A DNA stretch of 44,627 bases from Brachyspira sp. CAG:484 (lineage in GTDB: Bacteria > Cyanobacteriota > Vampirovibrionia > Gastranaerophilales > Gastranaerophilaceae): NCBI GenBank assembly GCA_000431315.1, contig HF989700.1:34903-79529 (forward strand), read 5' to 3'. Of this stretch, positions 23,417-31,607 are shown piece after piece (positions within the stretch are counted from its first letter, which is position 1; each line of letters starts with the position of its first letter). The notes below the pieces were generated by a model, which did no database searches, was not told the DNA's origin, and saw only the letters and a list, made by a program, of their open reading frames with translations. Both the position numbers and the translations under genes were made by a program.

Positions 23417-24732
23417 AATTTACCTCCGACAGCTTTATATAGAGTAAAATAGTTTATCAATCTCTGATTTTTTGCCTGAACTGCATCGCTTTGTACCTGC
23501 AAAAATTCTGATAAATCCAGCAGATATTCAGGGTAAGAAATTACTCCGCGGTTAAATTTCTTTTGCGAATCAGTTAAATTGTTGTGTTCATAATTTATTT
23601 TTTTAAGTGTGCTATTTTCTATTGCTGTGTCATGTTTTATAAGGCATAGTGAGGTATTAACTTCTTTCACAGCCTCTAAATCTGTTTGTTTATAATCTTC
23701 AAAAAGTTCTTCATACTTTGCCTTTTTCATTCTCAAGTTAGCGACTTTTTTACCGCCTGCAAAAATATCCTGTGTTGCACCTGCAAGGATTGCGGCAAGT
23801 GAGGATTCCCACGAGAAAAATCTGCCCGGAGCTATTGTATTAAACAGCCAGATACCTGTAATATTGAATGTCGGTAAAAATTCTTTTCGTGCAACACGTA
23901 TATCTATTTTTGCTCTCTCAAGTTTTGTTTCTGCCGCCATAACATCTGGTCTTGCAAAGATTACATCAGAAAGTACTTCTTCAGGGATTTTACCGGAATA
24001 TTCAAAATTTGTGATACTGCCTCGTTTTAAATCTTTTGCACTTTCGGCTGACATTCCGGTCAGTACTTCAAGCTGCATTAACAGAATTTCCTGTTCTTTT
24101 TCAAGGTTTTCCAGACGGCTTCGTGCATCTTCAAGCTTCTTTGCTGTGTTATTTAACTGCGTTGAATTAATCACTCCATGTGCATACTTTTTATTGTCAG
24201 CGGCAAGAAGTTTTGTGTAAATCCCTACGTTTTCTTTCTGAATTTTTATAAGTTCATCGTACTCCATAATATTTACATAAACGCTTGCAACATCACTCAG
24301 AAGTGAAAGGTAAACTGCTTTTTCTTCATACTTGCTTGCTTCATATGCCTTTTTGGCGCTTCTTGTTCTGTCGCGGTTCTTAAGTAAAATATCTGCTTCG
24401 TAGTTCGCCATAAAAGGAAGTACAAAGGCATTTTCTTTAAGTTGAAAATTGTCAAGACGGGGAACTTTTATTCCGAGATAATTTGCACTTACGCTGAAGG
24501 ATGGCAGTTCATTACCAAATGAATATTTTGCCTGCTGTCTATATTGTTCAACGACATGTCCGGCTTTTTTCAAATCGTGATTGTTTGTTAATGCCTGTTC
24601 TATGTAATAATTTAGATAGGGGTCATTAAATCTGTTGAAGAAATCTGTATTCAAATCTTTTTTGCAAACACTGCCAAACGCAGCTTGTGTAATAAGCAGC
24701 ATTGACAAAATGAGTATACTTTTTTTAATCAA
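23413..24732 (-). CDS. TolC/OprM-like outer-membrane efflux channel
   Basis: A 439-residue protein with a signal peptide (MIKKSILILSMLLITQAAFG) and the two outer-membrane efflux protein repeats: YYIEQALTNNHDLKKAGHVV ... and DVMAAETKLERAKIDIRVAR, with the typical RPDV start of the second repeat. Its place inside the operon is unlike E. coli, where TolC is elsewhere, and supports a dedicated tripartite pump. It overlaps the TetR gene by 8 bp. Confidence 0.85.
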   Translation of the reverse strand: MIKKSILILSMLLITQAAFGSVCKKDLNTDFFNRFNDPYLNYYIEQALTNNHDLKKAGHVVEQYRQQAKYSFGNELPSFSVSANYLGIKVPRLDNFQLKENAFVLPFMANYEADILLKNRDRTRSAKKAYEASKYEEKAVYLSLLSDVASVYVNIMEYDELIKIQKENVGIYTKLLAADNKKYAHGVINSTQLNNTAKKLEDARSRLENLEKEQEILLMQLEVLTGMSAESAKDLKRGSITNFEYSGKIPEEVLSDVIFARPDVMAAETKLERAKIDIRVARKEFLPTFNITGIWLFNTIAPGRFFSWESSLAAILAGATQDIFAGGKKVANLRMKKAKYEELFEDYKQTDLEAVKEVNTSLCLIKHDTAIENSTLKKINYEHNNLTDSQKKFNRGVISYPEYLLDLSEFLQVQSDAVQAKNQRLINYFTLYKAVGGKL

Positions 24733-25354
24733 TTTTGACCTCCTTCAAAATTGCATTAACATAAAATTTAACATTATTTTTTACAATGCTAATATCTTCC
24801 TGAGTAAATTCATCCTGTCCGAGAGGTCTTAAGGATAAAACCGGCAGTATTCTGGGTGAATTAATCTGGGCAAGGATAAATAATGTTTTATATATTATTT
24901 CCTTATCATTTTCTTTTTTATTTAAGATGCAGGCAAGCAGTTTTCTTAAGTAGCTTACGGCAGGAGGAATAATTGCCTTAAAATCAGATGCTTGCTGTTC
25001 TTTAATCAAAAATATTAATAAGTCATTTGTGATATTTGCATAGAAGAAATCTATAAATTTATCCAGCATTAGCATTAACAGGTCAACTTGTTCGTTTCTG
25101 CTAAGAGCCTCCGGCTCTTTGCTAAAGTCCATGAATGTTTCTGCATATCTGGTGTGCATTGAAACAAGTTCTTCTACAATTGCGTTGTATAATTCCTGCT
25201 TTCCTCCCCAATAATATGAAATCATGCAGATATTTACATTTGCCTTTTTACATATTTCTCTTATGCTTACAGCACTGTATCCCTTTTGACCAAAAAGTTT
25301 TGTTGCAGTTGCCAATATTCTTTCTTTTGAATTTTCTTGTTCTATCTTTTTCAT
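24725..25354 (-). CDS. TetR-family regulator of the efflux operon (CecR-like)
   Basis: A 209-residue repressor. The HTH is ILATATKLFGQKGYSAVSIR and EICKKANVNICMISYYWGGK; the second half is the ligand domain, close in style to CecR/YbiH, which controls ybhGFSR in E. coli. First gene of the operon, with a consensus promoter containing a palindrome. Translation has no Shine-Dalgarno; the -10 is 7 nt before the ATG. Confidence 0.88.
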   Translation of the reverse strand: MKKIEQENSKERILATATKLFGQKGYSAVSIREICKKANVNICMISYYWGGKQELYNAIVEELVSMHTRYAETFMDFSKEPEALSRNEQVDLLMLMLDKFIDFFYANITNDLLIFLIKEQQASDFKAIIPPAVSYLRKLLACILNKKENDKEIIYKTLFILAQINSPRILPVLSLRPLGQDEFTQEDISIVKNNVKFYVNAILKEVKID

Positions 25355-25390
25355 TTGTTATATTATAAAACAAACGTTTGATTATGTCAA
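25355..25390 (-). promoter_or_regulatory. Consensus promoter with TetR-type operator
   Basis: Minus strand TTGACA (25390-25385), 17 bp, TATAAT (25367-25362), 7 nt, ATG. The spacer holds the perfect palindrome CAAACGTTTG (25371-25380), well placed for repression by the TetR product. Likely leaderless. Confidence 0.8.
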
Positions 25391-25502
25391 CAACAGAAAT
25401 ATTTTATATATGCAGTTTAATGTAAACTAGAACAGAGGTTATTTTTTATAGTTTACAATTAGTATTATATATATCCAGTCAGCAGGCGGGGAATATTTAA
25501 AT

Positions 25503-26717
25503 TTAGTTTTCTACTTTGAAAGAGTAAATTATTTCGCGGTTGTAAGTTTCACCTTTTTTCAAAACCGGCTTTTCGTCAAATGTATTTATAGCGTTTGGGT
25601 AAAATTGAGGTTCTACGCAGAAAGATGAGTGTTTTTCGTAGCGTTTACCATCTTTGCCCGCAGGCTGAGAAGATTTTCCAAGGTTGTTTGCTGTATAAAA
25701 CTGAAAGCCCGGAAGATTTGTTGAAACTTCCATTTTTATACCTGTTTTTTCAGACTTTATTTCTGCTGCTTTAATCATTTTTTTACCGTCATAACCATCC
25801 AGGCAGTAGTTCTGGTCATAGCCGGAAGGGTTCATTTCCGATAATTTTTTATATTCCCTGAAATCAAACCGGGTGTTTTCAACGGGTGCAATTTCTCCTG
25901 TAGGTATCGCAATATCATTGACTACTGTGTATTTTGTGGAGTTGGGAAGCTTCACAAGATGATTTTTGACAGAACCTTCCTGAGTATTTTCAGCTCCATC
26001 AAGGTTAAAATATGAATGGTTTGTAAGATTTAGGATTGTGTCGTTGTCTGTTTCTGCCTGATAAATTATATGAAGCTGGTTATCGTTATCAAATTTGTAT
26101 GTTACGGATGCTTTTACCTCAGCAGGATAGCCGCCTTCCATGTCTTTTTTGGTGTAGTTAAATTTAACCCCGTCTTTTAAGACTTCCGCTTTCCAGTTTT
26201 TGGTGTCAAAACCGTCTGACCCGCCATGAGAATGTGTTTTGCCGTTATCTTTGTTGCATTCAAGTTTGTATTCTATTCCGTTAAGTTTAAATGTTCCATT
26301 ATCAATTTTATTTGCGCAAGGTCCGATTGTTCCGCCGGCATGACCTATCGGTGCTTCTTCGTAAGGGGTTACTGAGGTGTAGCCCTGTGTTACATCTGTT
26401 ATTTTCCCGTTTTTATCAGGAACTCTTATTGATATAATTCCAGCTCCGAAACTCGAAAGGTCTACGCTTGCCCCGTTTTTATTTGTTATGGTATAAAGTA
26501 TCGCGTTTTCGCCTGTTTTTTTTATTTTGCCGAAAGATTTTTTTTCGATTTTTATGCCGTCGTATGCTTTATCGATATTTTGCGTTGATATTTGAACTTG
26601 TTTTTCAAAAGTATCTTTTGCAGGCTGAGAGGTTATTATCGGTCTGTTTATGAGTTTAGGCTGAATTATTTTGTCAGGATTATTAATCCAGAAGCCTGCA
26701 TGAAAATCTATCGGCAT
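25503..26717 (-). CDS. Aldose 1-epimerase (galactose mutarotase) with N-terminal extension
   Basis: Interconverts alpha and beta anomers of sugars. A 404-residue protein whose first 55 residues are a polar extension without a signal peptide and which holds DFHAGFW. The catalytic domain has GGTIGPCANKIDNG, THSHGGSDGFDTKNW, NLTNHSYFNLDG (catalytic His), GYDQNYCLDGYDGK, GFQFYTANN and the catalytic Glu in VEPQFYPNA. AAAGGAG precedes the ATG. No sugar operon adjoins. Confidence 0.9.
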   Translation of the reverse strand: MPIDFHAGFWINNPDKIIQPKLINRPIITSQPAKDTFEKQVQISTQNIDKAYDGIKIEKKSFGKIKKTGENAILYTITNKNGASVDLSSFGAGIISIRVPDKNGKITDVTQGYTSVTPYEEAPIGHAGGTIGPCANKIDNGTFKLNGIEYKLECNKDNGKTHSHGGSDGFDTKNWKAEVLKDGVKFNYTKKDMEGGYPAEVKASVTYKFDNDNQLHIIYQAETDNDTILNLTNHSYFNLDGAENTQEGSVKNHLVKLPNSTKYTVVNDIAIPTGEIAPVENTRFDFREYKKLSEMNPSGYDQNYCLDGYDGKKMIKAAEIKSEKTGIKMEVSTNLPGFQFYTANNLGKSSQPAGKDGKRYEKHSSFCVEPQFYPNAINTFDEKPVLKKGETYNREIIYSFKVEN

Positions 26718-26789
26718 AAAATTCTCCTTTGGAAAAATTATATCATATCATTTTTAAGTTTACTCAAGATAAATTTTTGCCTTAATTTT

Positions 26790-29723
26790 TTAAAATAAAC
26801 TTAACTGGCTGGAATTTTCTTTTTCCAGGCGTTCTCTTTCAAATTTTGAATATGCAAGCAGATCGCTTTCAATTTTTGCAAGAAACGGAGATATTTCTAG
26901 ATTTTTGGAAACGCCGAACACCTGCCTTTTTATTGCGCGTGAAAGGAAAAGCCGTTGTTTTGCCCTTGTCATTCCAACATAAAGAAGTCTGCGTTCCTCT
27001 TCTATAGCTTCGGGTGTTTCTGCCCTGTAGAGAGGTATTATTCCCTGTTCCAGACCTGCTACAAATACACAATTAAATTCCAAACCTTTGGAGGCATGAA
27101 GTGTCATTAGTGAAATTCTGTCTGCGCGTTCATCTAATGTATCGCATTCTTTTACCAGAGAAACTTCATGGATAAAATCTTTCCTGTTTTCGATATTCTG
27201 TGCGAGTTCTTTCAGGTATTTATATATATAATCTTCAATCTCGTCTTTGTAGTCTTTTTCAGCTTTTTCCAGCTGGGTTAAGACGGGTTCGTCATCTGTA
27301 AGACTTTTTAACAGGTTTAATACCGGTTTTCGGTCGCATAAGAGATCGTCTGAAAGTTTTACAAAAGGCATACCTGATCTTTTAAGCGCCTCAAGCAGCG
27401 GCTTTAGCTGTGATGATGTGCGGTAGAGGATTGCAAAATCTGAAAAAGAATAATCTGTTTTCTCTCCGCTTGTCCGGTCGCTGTCAATTGAAAAAAAGCT
27501 GTGACCGCCGATTAAATTTTCAATTGTGCTTACTATAAATTCCGCTTCAGCTTTATCAGTAGGTGCTGTGTGAATCGTTATTTTTTCATGCGGTCTGTCA
27601 TATTTTGACACAATATTATAAGTTTCAATCATTTGATTTGACGCATTAACAATGCTTTCAGTTGAACGGTAGTTATTTTTAAGATTAATAATCTCAACGT
27701 CCGGGTAGTCTTGTTGGAAATTATTGAAGAATTTGGAACTGCCGCCTCTAAAGCCGTAGATTGCCTGGTTCGGGTCGCCGATTGCGCAGATATTCCCGTT
27801 ATCCGGTGAAAGATGCTTTATCAGTTTATACTGGTTTTCGTCAATATCCTGATATTCATCGACTGAAAGGTATTTAAACCGTTCCCGATATGTTTGTGCA
27901 ATTTCAGGGTAATCCTCAAAAAGTTTTACGGTAAGGGTAATCAAATCATCAAACACAAGCATATCTTTTGTTATTTCTTCTTCTTTATAAAGAGTTTTTT
28001 CCTGCTCGCTGATTACTTTAAAGTCTTCACTTAGACCGGCTTTTTCATAGTTTTCCTTCAATATAGAAAGACAGAGTGAGTGGAATGTATGGATATTTAT
28101 GTATTCAGCATTATCAGGAAGCAGTTTGTGAAGTCTTTCTCGCATTTCGCCTGCTGCACGACGGGTGAATGTTATTGCAAGAAATTTTTCTGCAGGCACT
28201 CCGGTTTCTTTTATTAAATATGCAATACGTCTGGTTAAGACGGTGGTTTTTCCTGAACCTGGTCCTGCTATAATTAGAAGCCTGTTATGTGTATTTTCTA
28301 CTGCGGCTTTCTGAAATTTATCAAGATCTGATTTTTTTTGAGGTTCATCTTTGTTTGCCTCAACCGCAGGCTGGTTTTCAGTTTTCGGGGCGGTAAAATA
28401 TGCTTCCGGAAGTTTTTCTGCTGCTGGCTTTGGCAGACTTTTTGGAATATCTATATCAAGCTTAAGATTTATAAAATTTTTTTTTACGAGTTCACTGTCT
28501 TCAAAAAGTCTTATAACCCCGTATTCTCCATCATAACCGGCATGTTTTATAACTTTTCCGGCTCGCAGTCTTGAGATACCTTCGCCGAGAAGCGGTGAGT
28601 CTTTTGAAATATCTTCAACCGGCACTTCTCTTAGAATAGAAAATTCAGAGCCGTATTTACGGATTAGTCTTTCATACTCATTTGTGACTGATTTACTTGC
28701 CGGACCTACCTGCATTATTTCTGAAATTATTTCAGGAAGAGGCACAAGGCTGAAAACTTTACCTGCTGTATCAGGTTTATAGGTGTTATTGAAATTTCTG
28801 TCGGCAAGTTCGCAAACTCTGTTTAAAACACCTATTGTCATAGGTTTCCCGCAGACAGGGCAGATGCCGTTGAGTTTTTTTGTTTCCTCAGGGCTAAGGC
28901 AGACATTACATTTTCTATGTCCGTCTTCGTGGTATTTACCCTCTTCAGGGAAAAATTCGACTGTTCCGACATAACCGTTACCGGTCTTTAATGCGTTCAT
29001 AATACTGTAGTAATCCGGTGATGTATCAAATACGGTAGCTTCTCTTGCCAGTTTTGACGGTGAATGGGCATCTGAATTAGATACAAGTCTGAATTTGTCA
29101 AGTTTAGAAACACGCCAGTTCATCTCAGGATCTGAGGAAAGCCCTGTTTCAACCGCAAATATATGGTCTGATAAATCTCCGTAACACTCTTCTATTGAAT
29201 CAAAGCCGGATTTTGAACCTAGTACGGAAAACCATGGGGTCCAGATGTGAGCGGGAATAATATAGGAACCTTCACCCGCTTCCAGTGTCGTTTCCAGTAG
29301 ATCTCTGGAATCAAGCCCCAGGATAGGACGCCCGTCGGAATTTATATTACCTATTGCACCGAGTTTATCGCGGAAGTTGCCTGCTGCTTTCATATCTGGA
29401 ACAAAGACCACATGGTGAACTTTTCTTGTTTTATCACCTTTCTTGTATATTGTCGATATTTCTACAGATAAAAGAAACCTTACAGGTGCAGAGGTTTTAA
29501 AAATTTGTTTTTCTATCTCGGGTTTAAGCCTGAATGCTCCGTTTCCGTCTTCAACAAGCTTTTCTTTAATCTCATTAAACCATGCAGGATGTGTGAAATC
29601 TCCTGTAGAAATTACGCCAAGCCCTTTTTTCTGAGCCCATATAGCGAGCTGCTCAAGGTTACAGTCTTTGCTTGTAGCGCGTGAATATTTTGAATGTATG
29701 TGTAAGTCAGCATAGAAAAACAT
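26790..29723 (-). CDS. EndoQ-UvrD fusion: PHP-family DNA endonuclease joined to a superfamily 1 helicase
   Basis: A 977-residue protein. Residues 1-420 match endonuclease Q, a PHP-fold nuclease that cuts 5' of deaminated bases: metal motif DLHIHSKYSR (6-15), SVEIST, PAHIWTPW, SNSDAH (216-220 region), and a zinc finger C272/C275/C288/C291 (CNVC and CPVC). A linker (about 430-468) leads to a UvrD-type helicase: Walker A AGPGSGKTT (486-494), DEYQDID, GDPNQAIYGFRGG, NNYRSTESI, MTLHASKGLEFNCVFVAG, and RRLLYVGMTRAKQ. The helicase part, about 510 residues, is shorter than free-standing UvrD. The fusion suggests incision and unwinding in one repair enzyme. GGGGG precedes the ATG. Confidence 0.88.
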   Translation of the reverse strand: MFFYADLHIHSKYSRATSKDCNLEQLAIWAQKKGLGVISTGDFTHPAWFNEIKEKLVEDGNGAFRLKPEIEKQIFKTSAPVRFLLSVEISTIYKKGDKTRKVHHVVFVPDMKAAGNFRDKLGAIGNINSDGRPILGLDSRDLLETTLEAGEGSYIIPAHIWTPWFSVLGSKSGFDSIEECYGDLSDHIFAVETGLSSDPEMNWRVSKLDKFRLVSNSDAHSPSKLAREATVFDTSPDYYSIMNALKTGNGYVGTVEFFPEEGKYHEDGHRKCNVCLSPEETKKLNGICPVCGKPMTIGVLNRVCELADRNFNNTYKPDTAGKVFSLVPLPEIISEIMQVGPASKSVTNEYERLIRKYGSEFSILREVPVEDISKDSPLLGEGISRLRAGKVIKHAGYDGEYGVIRLFEDSELVKKNFINLKLDIDIPKSLPKPAAEKLPEAYFTAPKTENQPAVEANKDEPQKKSDLDKFQKAAVENTHNRLLIIAGPGSGKTTVLTRRIAYLIKETGVPAEKFLAITFTRRAAGEMRERLHKLLPDNAEYINIHTFHSLCLSILKENYEKAGLSEDFKVISEQEKTLYKEEEITKDMLVFDDLITLTVKLFEDYPEIAQTYRERFKYLSVDEYQDIDENQYKLIKHLSPDNGNICAIGDPNQAIYGFRGGSSKFFNNFQQDYPDVEIINLKNNYRSTESIVNASNQMIETYNIVSKYDRPHEKITIHTAPTDKAEAEFIVSTIENLIGGHSFFSIDSDRTSGEKTDYSFSDFAILYRTSSQLKPLLEALKRSGMPFVKLSDDLLCDRKPVLNLLKSLTDDEPVLTQLEKAEKDYKDEIEDYIYKYLKELAQNIENRKDFIHEVSLVKECDTLDERADRISLMTLHASKGLEFNCVFVAGLEQGIIPLYRAETPEAIEEERRLLYVGMTRAKQRLFLSRAIKRQVFGVSKNLEISPFLAKIESDLLAYSKFERERLEKENSSQLSLF

Positions 29724-29758
29724 TTTATTTCCCCCGATAAATTTTTCTTTATTATACC

Positions 29759-30307
29759 TTAAAATTTAAACTTTGTCGAAAAATTTAGCCGGGAGCGTAC
29801 AGGCGCTGTATTATCTGAATAAATCTGTCCGGCGCCTATGTCAAAGTTCATTCTGTCGTCTTTGAATGGTTTTATACTGAATATGAGTTCGTTTTTTCTG
29901 TTTTTATCAAGAAAGCTGGTTGAATATATATTTTGTAATGTCAGGTGGCTGTTCAATTTATATTCAGGTGTGAATGAAAAAACTCCGTTCATAGGTTTGT
30001 TTAATGAAGTGAAACCTTTATTTTTATATGATGTATCAAATGAAAATTTATTTTTCTGATATTTTGTAAATAATGTACCTGATTGCGAGTATTTATCAGG
30101 AGAAAATGAGTAGTCTGATTTTGTGCCGATTGTAAAATTCCCGAATTTTTTTTCACTGGAAAATGAAGTTGAATGTGAAGCATAAGGGTTGTTATTCATT
30201 TTTGAATAAATGTTCTGCGGAGTTATTTGTTTATCCAGATATATTTCTTCTTCTGCAAAAACAGCCGGACACAGGATTAATAAAAATAACAAAACCAGTT
30301 TCTTCAT
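29759..30307 (-). CDS. Small outer-membrane beta-barrel-like protein
   Basis: A 182-residue protein with a signal peptide (MKKLVLLFLLILCPAVFA) and alternating hydrophobic/polar beta-strand text to a terminal Phe (SRLNFSTKFKF), as for outer-membrane proteins recognised by BamA. No family recognised. The promoter has TATAAT exactly 6 nt before the ATG, with no Shine-Dalgarno. Confidence 0.65.
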   Translation of the reverse strand: MKKLVLLFLLILCPAVFAEEEIYLDKQITPQNIYSKMNNNPYASHSTSFSSEKKFGNFTIGTKSDYSFSPDKYSQSGTLFTKYQKNKFSFDTSYKNKGFTSLNKPMNGVFSFTPEYKLNSHLTLQNIYSTSFLDKNRKNELIFSIKPFKDDRMNFDIGAGQIYSDNTAPVRSRLNFSTKFKF

Positions 30308-30319
30308 ACGATTATTATA
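30308..30319 (-). promoter_or_regulatory. -10 box 6 nt before ATG (putative leaderless start)
   Basis: Minus strand TATAAT (30319-30314), AATCGT, ATG. Confidence 0.6.
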
Positions 30320-30350
30320 AAAATAACCTTTAAAGATGTCAAAAATAACC

Positions 30351-30701
30351 TTAATGTTTTTCTATATAATTTTTAAGTACAACAGCATGATTAATTTCAG
30401 GATCTTTTGCACCATAGAGTAATGTTACATTTTTATGTTTTAGAAACTCTTTAACCTGCTTTATATCATCAGTTTTGCTTTTAAGTTCATCTTTGTATTT
30501 TTCGGAAAATTCTTTAAACTTTTCCGGCTTGTGTCCGAACCATTCTCTCAATTCAGTGCTCGGGGCAATATCTTTGAGCCAGTAATCAAGGTGTGCTTCA
30601 TCTTTTGAAATCCCTCTAGGCCACAGCCGGTCTACCAGTACCCTTGTTCCGTCTGAAGATGCCGGTGCTTCATAAATTCTTTTGATTTGTAATTTGTTCA
30701 T
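30351..30701 (-). CDS. DUF488 family protein (YeaO type)
   Basis: A 116-residue cytoplasmic protein with the family features RIYEAPASSDGTRVLVDRLW, PRGISKDEAHLD, W-x-K-D-I-A-P and LREWFGHKPEKF. The biochemical role of the family is uncertain. It lies 9 bases after the autotransporter beta-domain stop and may be co-transcribed. Confidence 0.88.
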   Translation of the reverse strand: MNKLQIKRIYEAPASSDGTRVLVDRLWPRGISKDEAHLDYWLKDIAPSTELREWFGHKPEKFKEFSEKYKDELKSKTDDIKQVKEFLKHKNVTLLYGAKDPEINHAVVLKNYIEKH

Positions 30702-30710
30702 ATTATTTCC

Positions 30711-31607
30711 TTATAAACTTAATCTAAGACCAAGCTGCAATGCAACACCATTTCTGCCGCCATTTCTTATCATTGTTTCAAAAAATCCTGTAACCCTGTC
30801 ACCCCATCTTTTTTGAACACCTATACCATATTGGACGTAAGGTTTTACAGAAAGGTTAGGAAGGTAAACATCATCTGCCTGAAATTTAGCATGGTCTATT
30901 ACATTCCATATCATTGATACGCTTATGTAAGGCTGTAAATAGTTTTTAAAATTACCGATAAATTTTATCTGCGGTTCAATATGGATTGCATGAAGCGGAT
31001 CTGAATTCATATGAAGATTGGAGGCGGTTGTGTAATTAAAAGTATTTACGAATGTGTAAGACATTAACAGGCTAGGCTGGATAATCAGCTTTCTCTCAAG
31101 CGTTTCAAAGTTGTATCCTGTTTTCTCTGCAATACCGGTGTTCAGCATTGTAAAATCATCTCTGCCGGAATTAGTGGATGCTTCTGCAACATTTGCTCCA
31201 ACGTTTGCTGTCCAGGCGGAAAAGAAATTTCCTTTATAAAAGACTGCATCTGCACCTATTAAGCCGCCGTTATTGTAAATGCTGTTACCTTCAAAAGCCT
31301 GGTGCGAGCCATTATAAGAAGCATAGGCTCCGTACAGGGTATACCAGCCTTTGCTTAATTTTGTAAGACCGCTTTCAACACCAAATAAACTTCCGTAACT
31401 TACGTTTGACACATCCGGTCCGCGTTTTAACGGAACTTTTTCAAATGTTGTGTAAGGTTTGAACCAGAACCCTTTTCTTTCCTCAGGCATTGTAAATGGT
31501 GAGAATGCAAACTGCCTTCCTGCTGTTGCTGTCCGGTTTTCAAGAATATAGCCCTTTCTGGCATCCGGCGGTGCTATCATTACCATATCAAGATTTGAAA
31601 AAAACAT
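30711..31607 (-). CDS. Autotransporter beta-domain (3' part of a split autotransporter)
   Basis: 298 residues of a C-terminal outer-membrane barrel: FWFKPYTTFEKVPLKRGPDV, YTLYGAYASYNGSHQ, GAYASYN, AFWTANVGANVAEAS-like strands, and a final strand with GVALQLGLRLSL (Leu, not Phe, at the end). It overlaps the passenger frame by 20 bp and would be fused to it if the T7 run had six T: the joined text would be TYKNVFSNLDMVM. No Shine-Dalgarno of its own is seen, so the split is likely a phase switch, slippage or an error. Confidence 0.8.
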   Translation of the reverse strand: MFFSNLDMVMIAPPDARKGYILENRTATAGRQFAFSPFTMPEERKGFWFKPYTTFEKVPLKRGPDVSNVSYGSLFGVESGLTKLSKGWYTLYGAYASYNGSHQAFEGNSIYNNGGLIGADAVFYKGNFFSAWTANVGANVAEASTNSGRDDFTMLNTGIAEKTGYNFETLERKLIIQPSLLMSYTFVNTFNYTTASNLHMNSDPLHAIHIEPQIKFIGNFKNYLQPYISVSMIWNVIDHAKFQADDVYLPNLSVKPYVQYGIGVQKRWGDRVTGFFETMIRNGGRNGVALQLGLRLSL

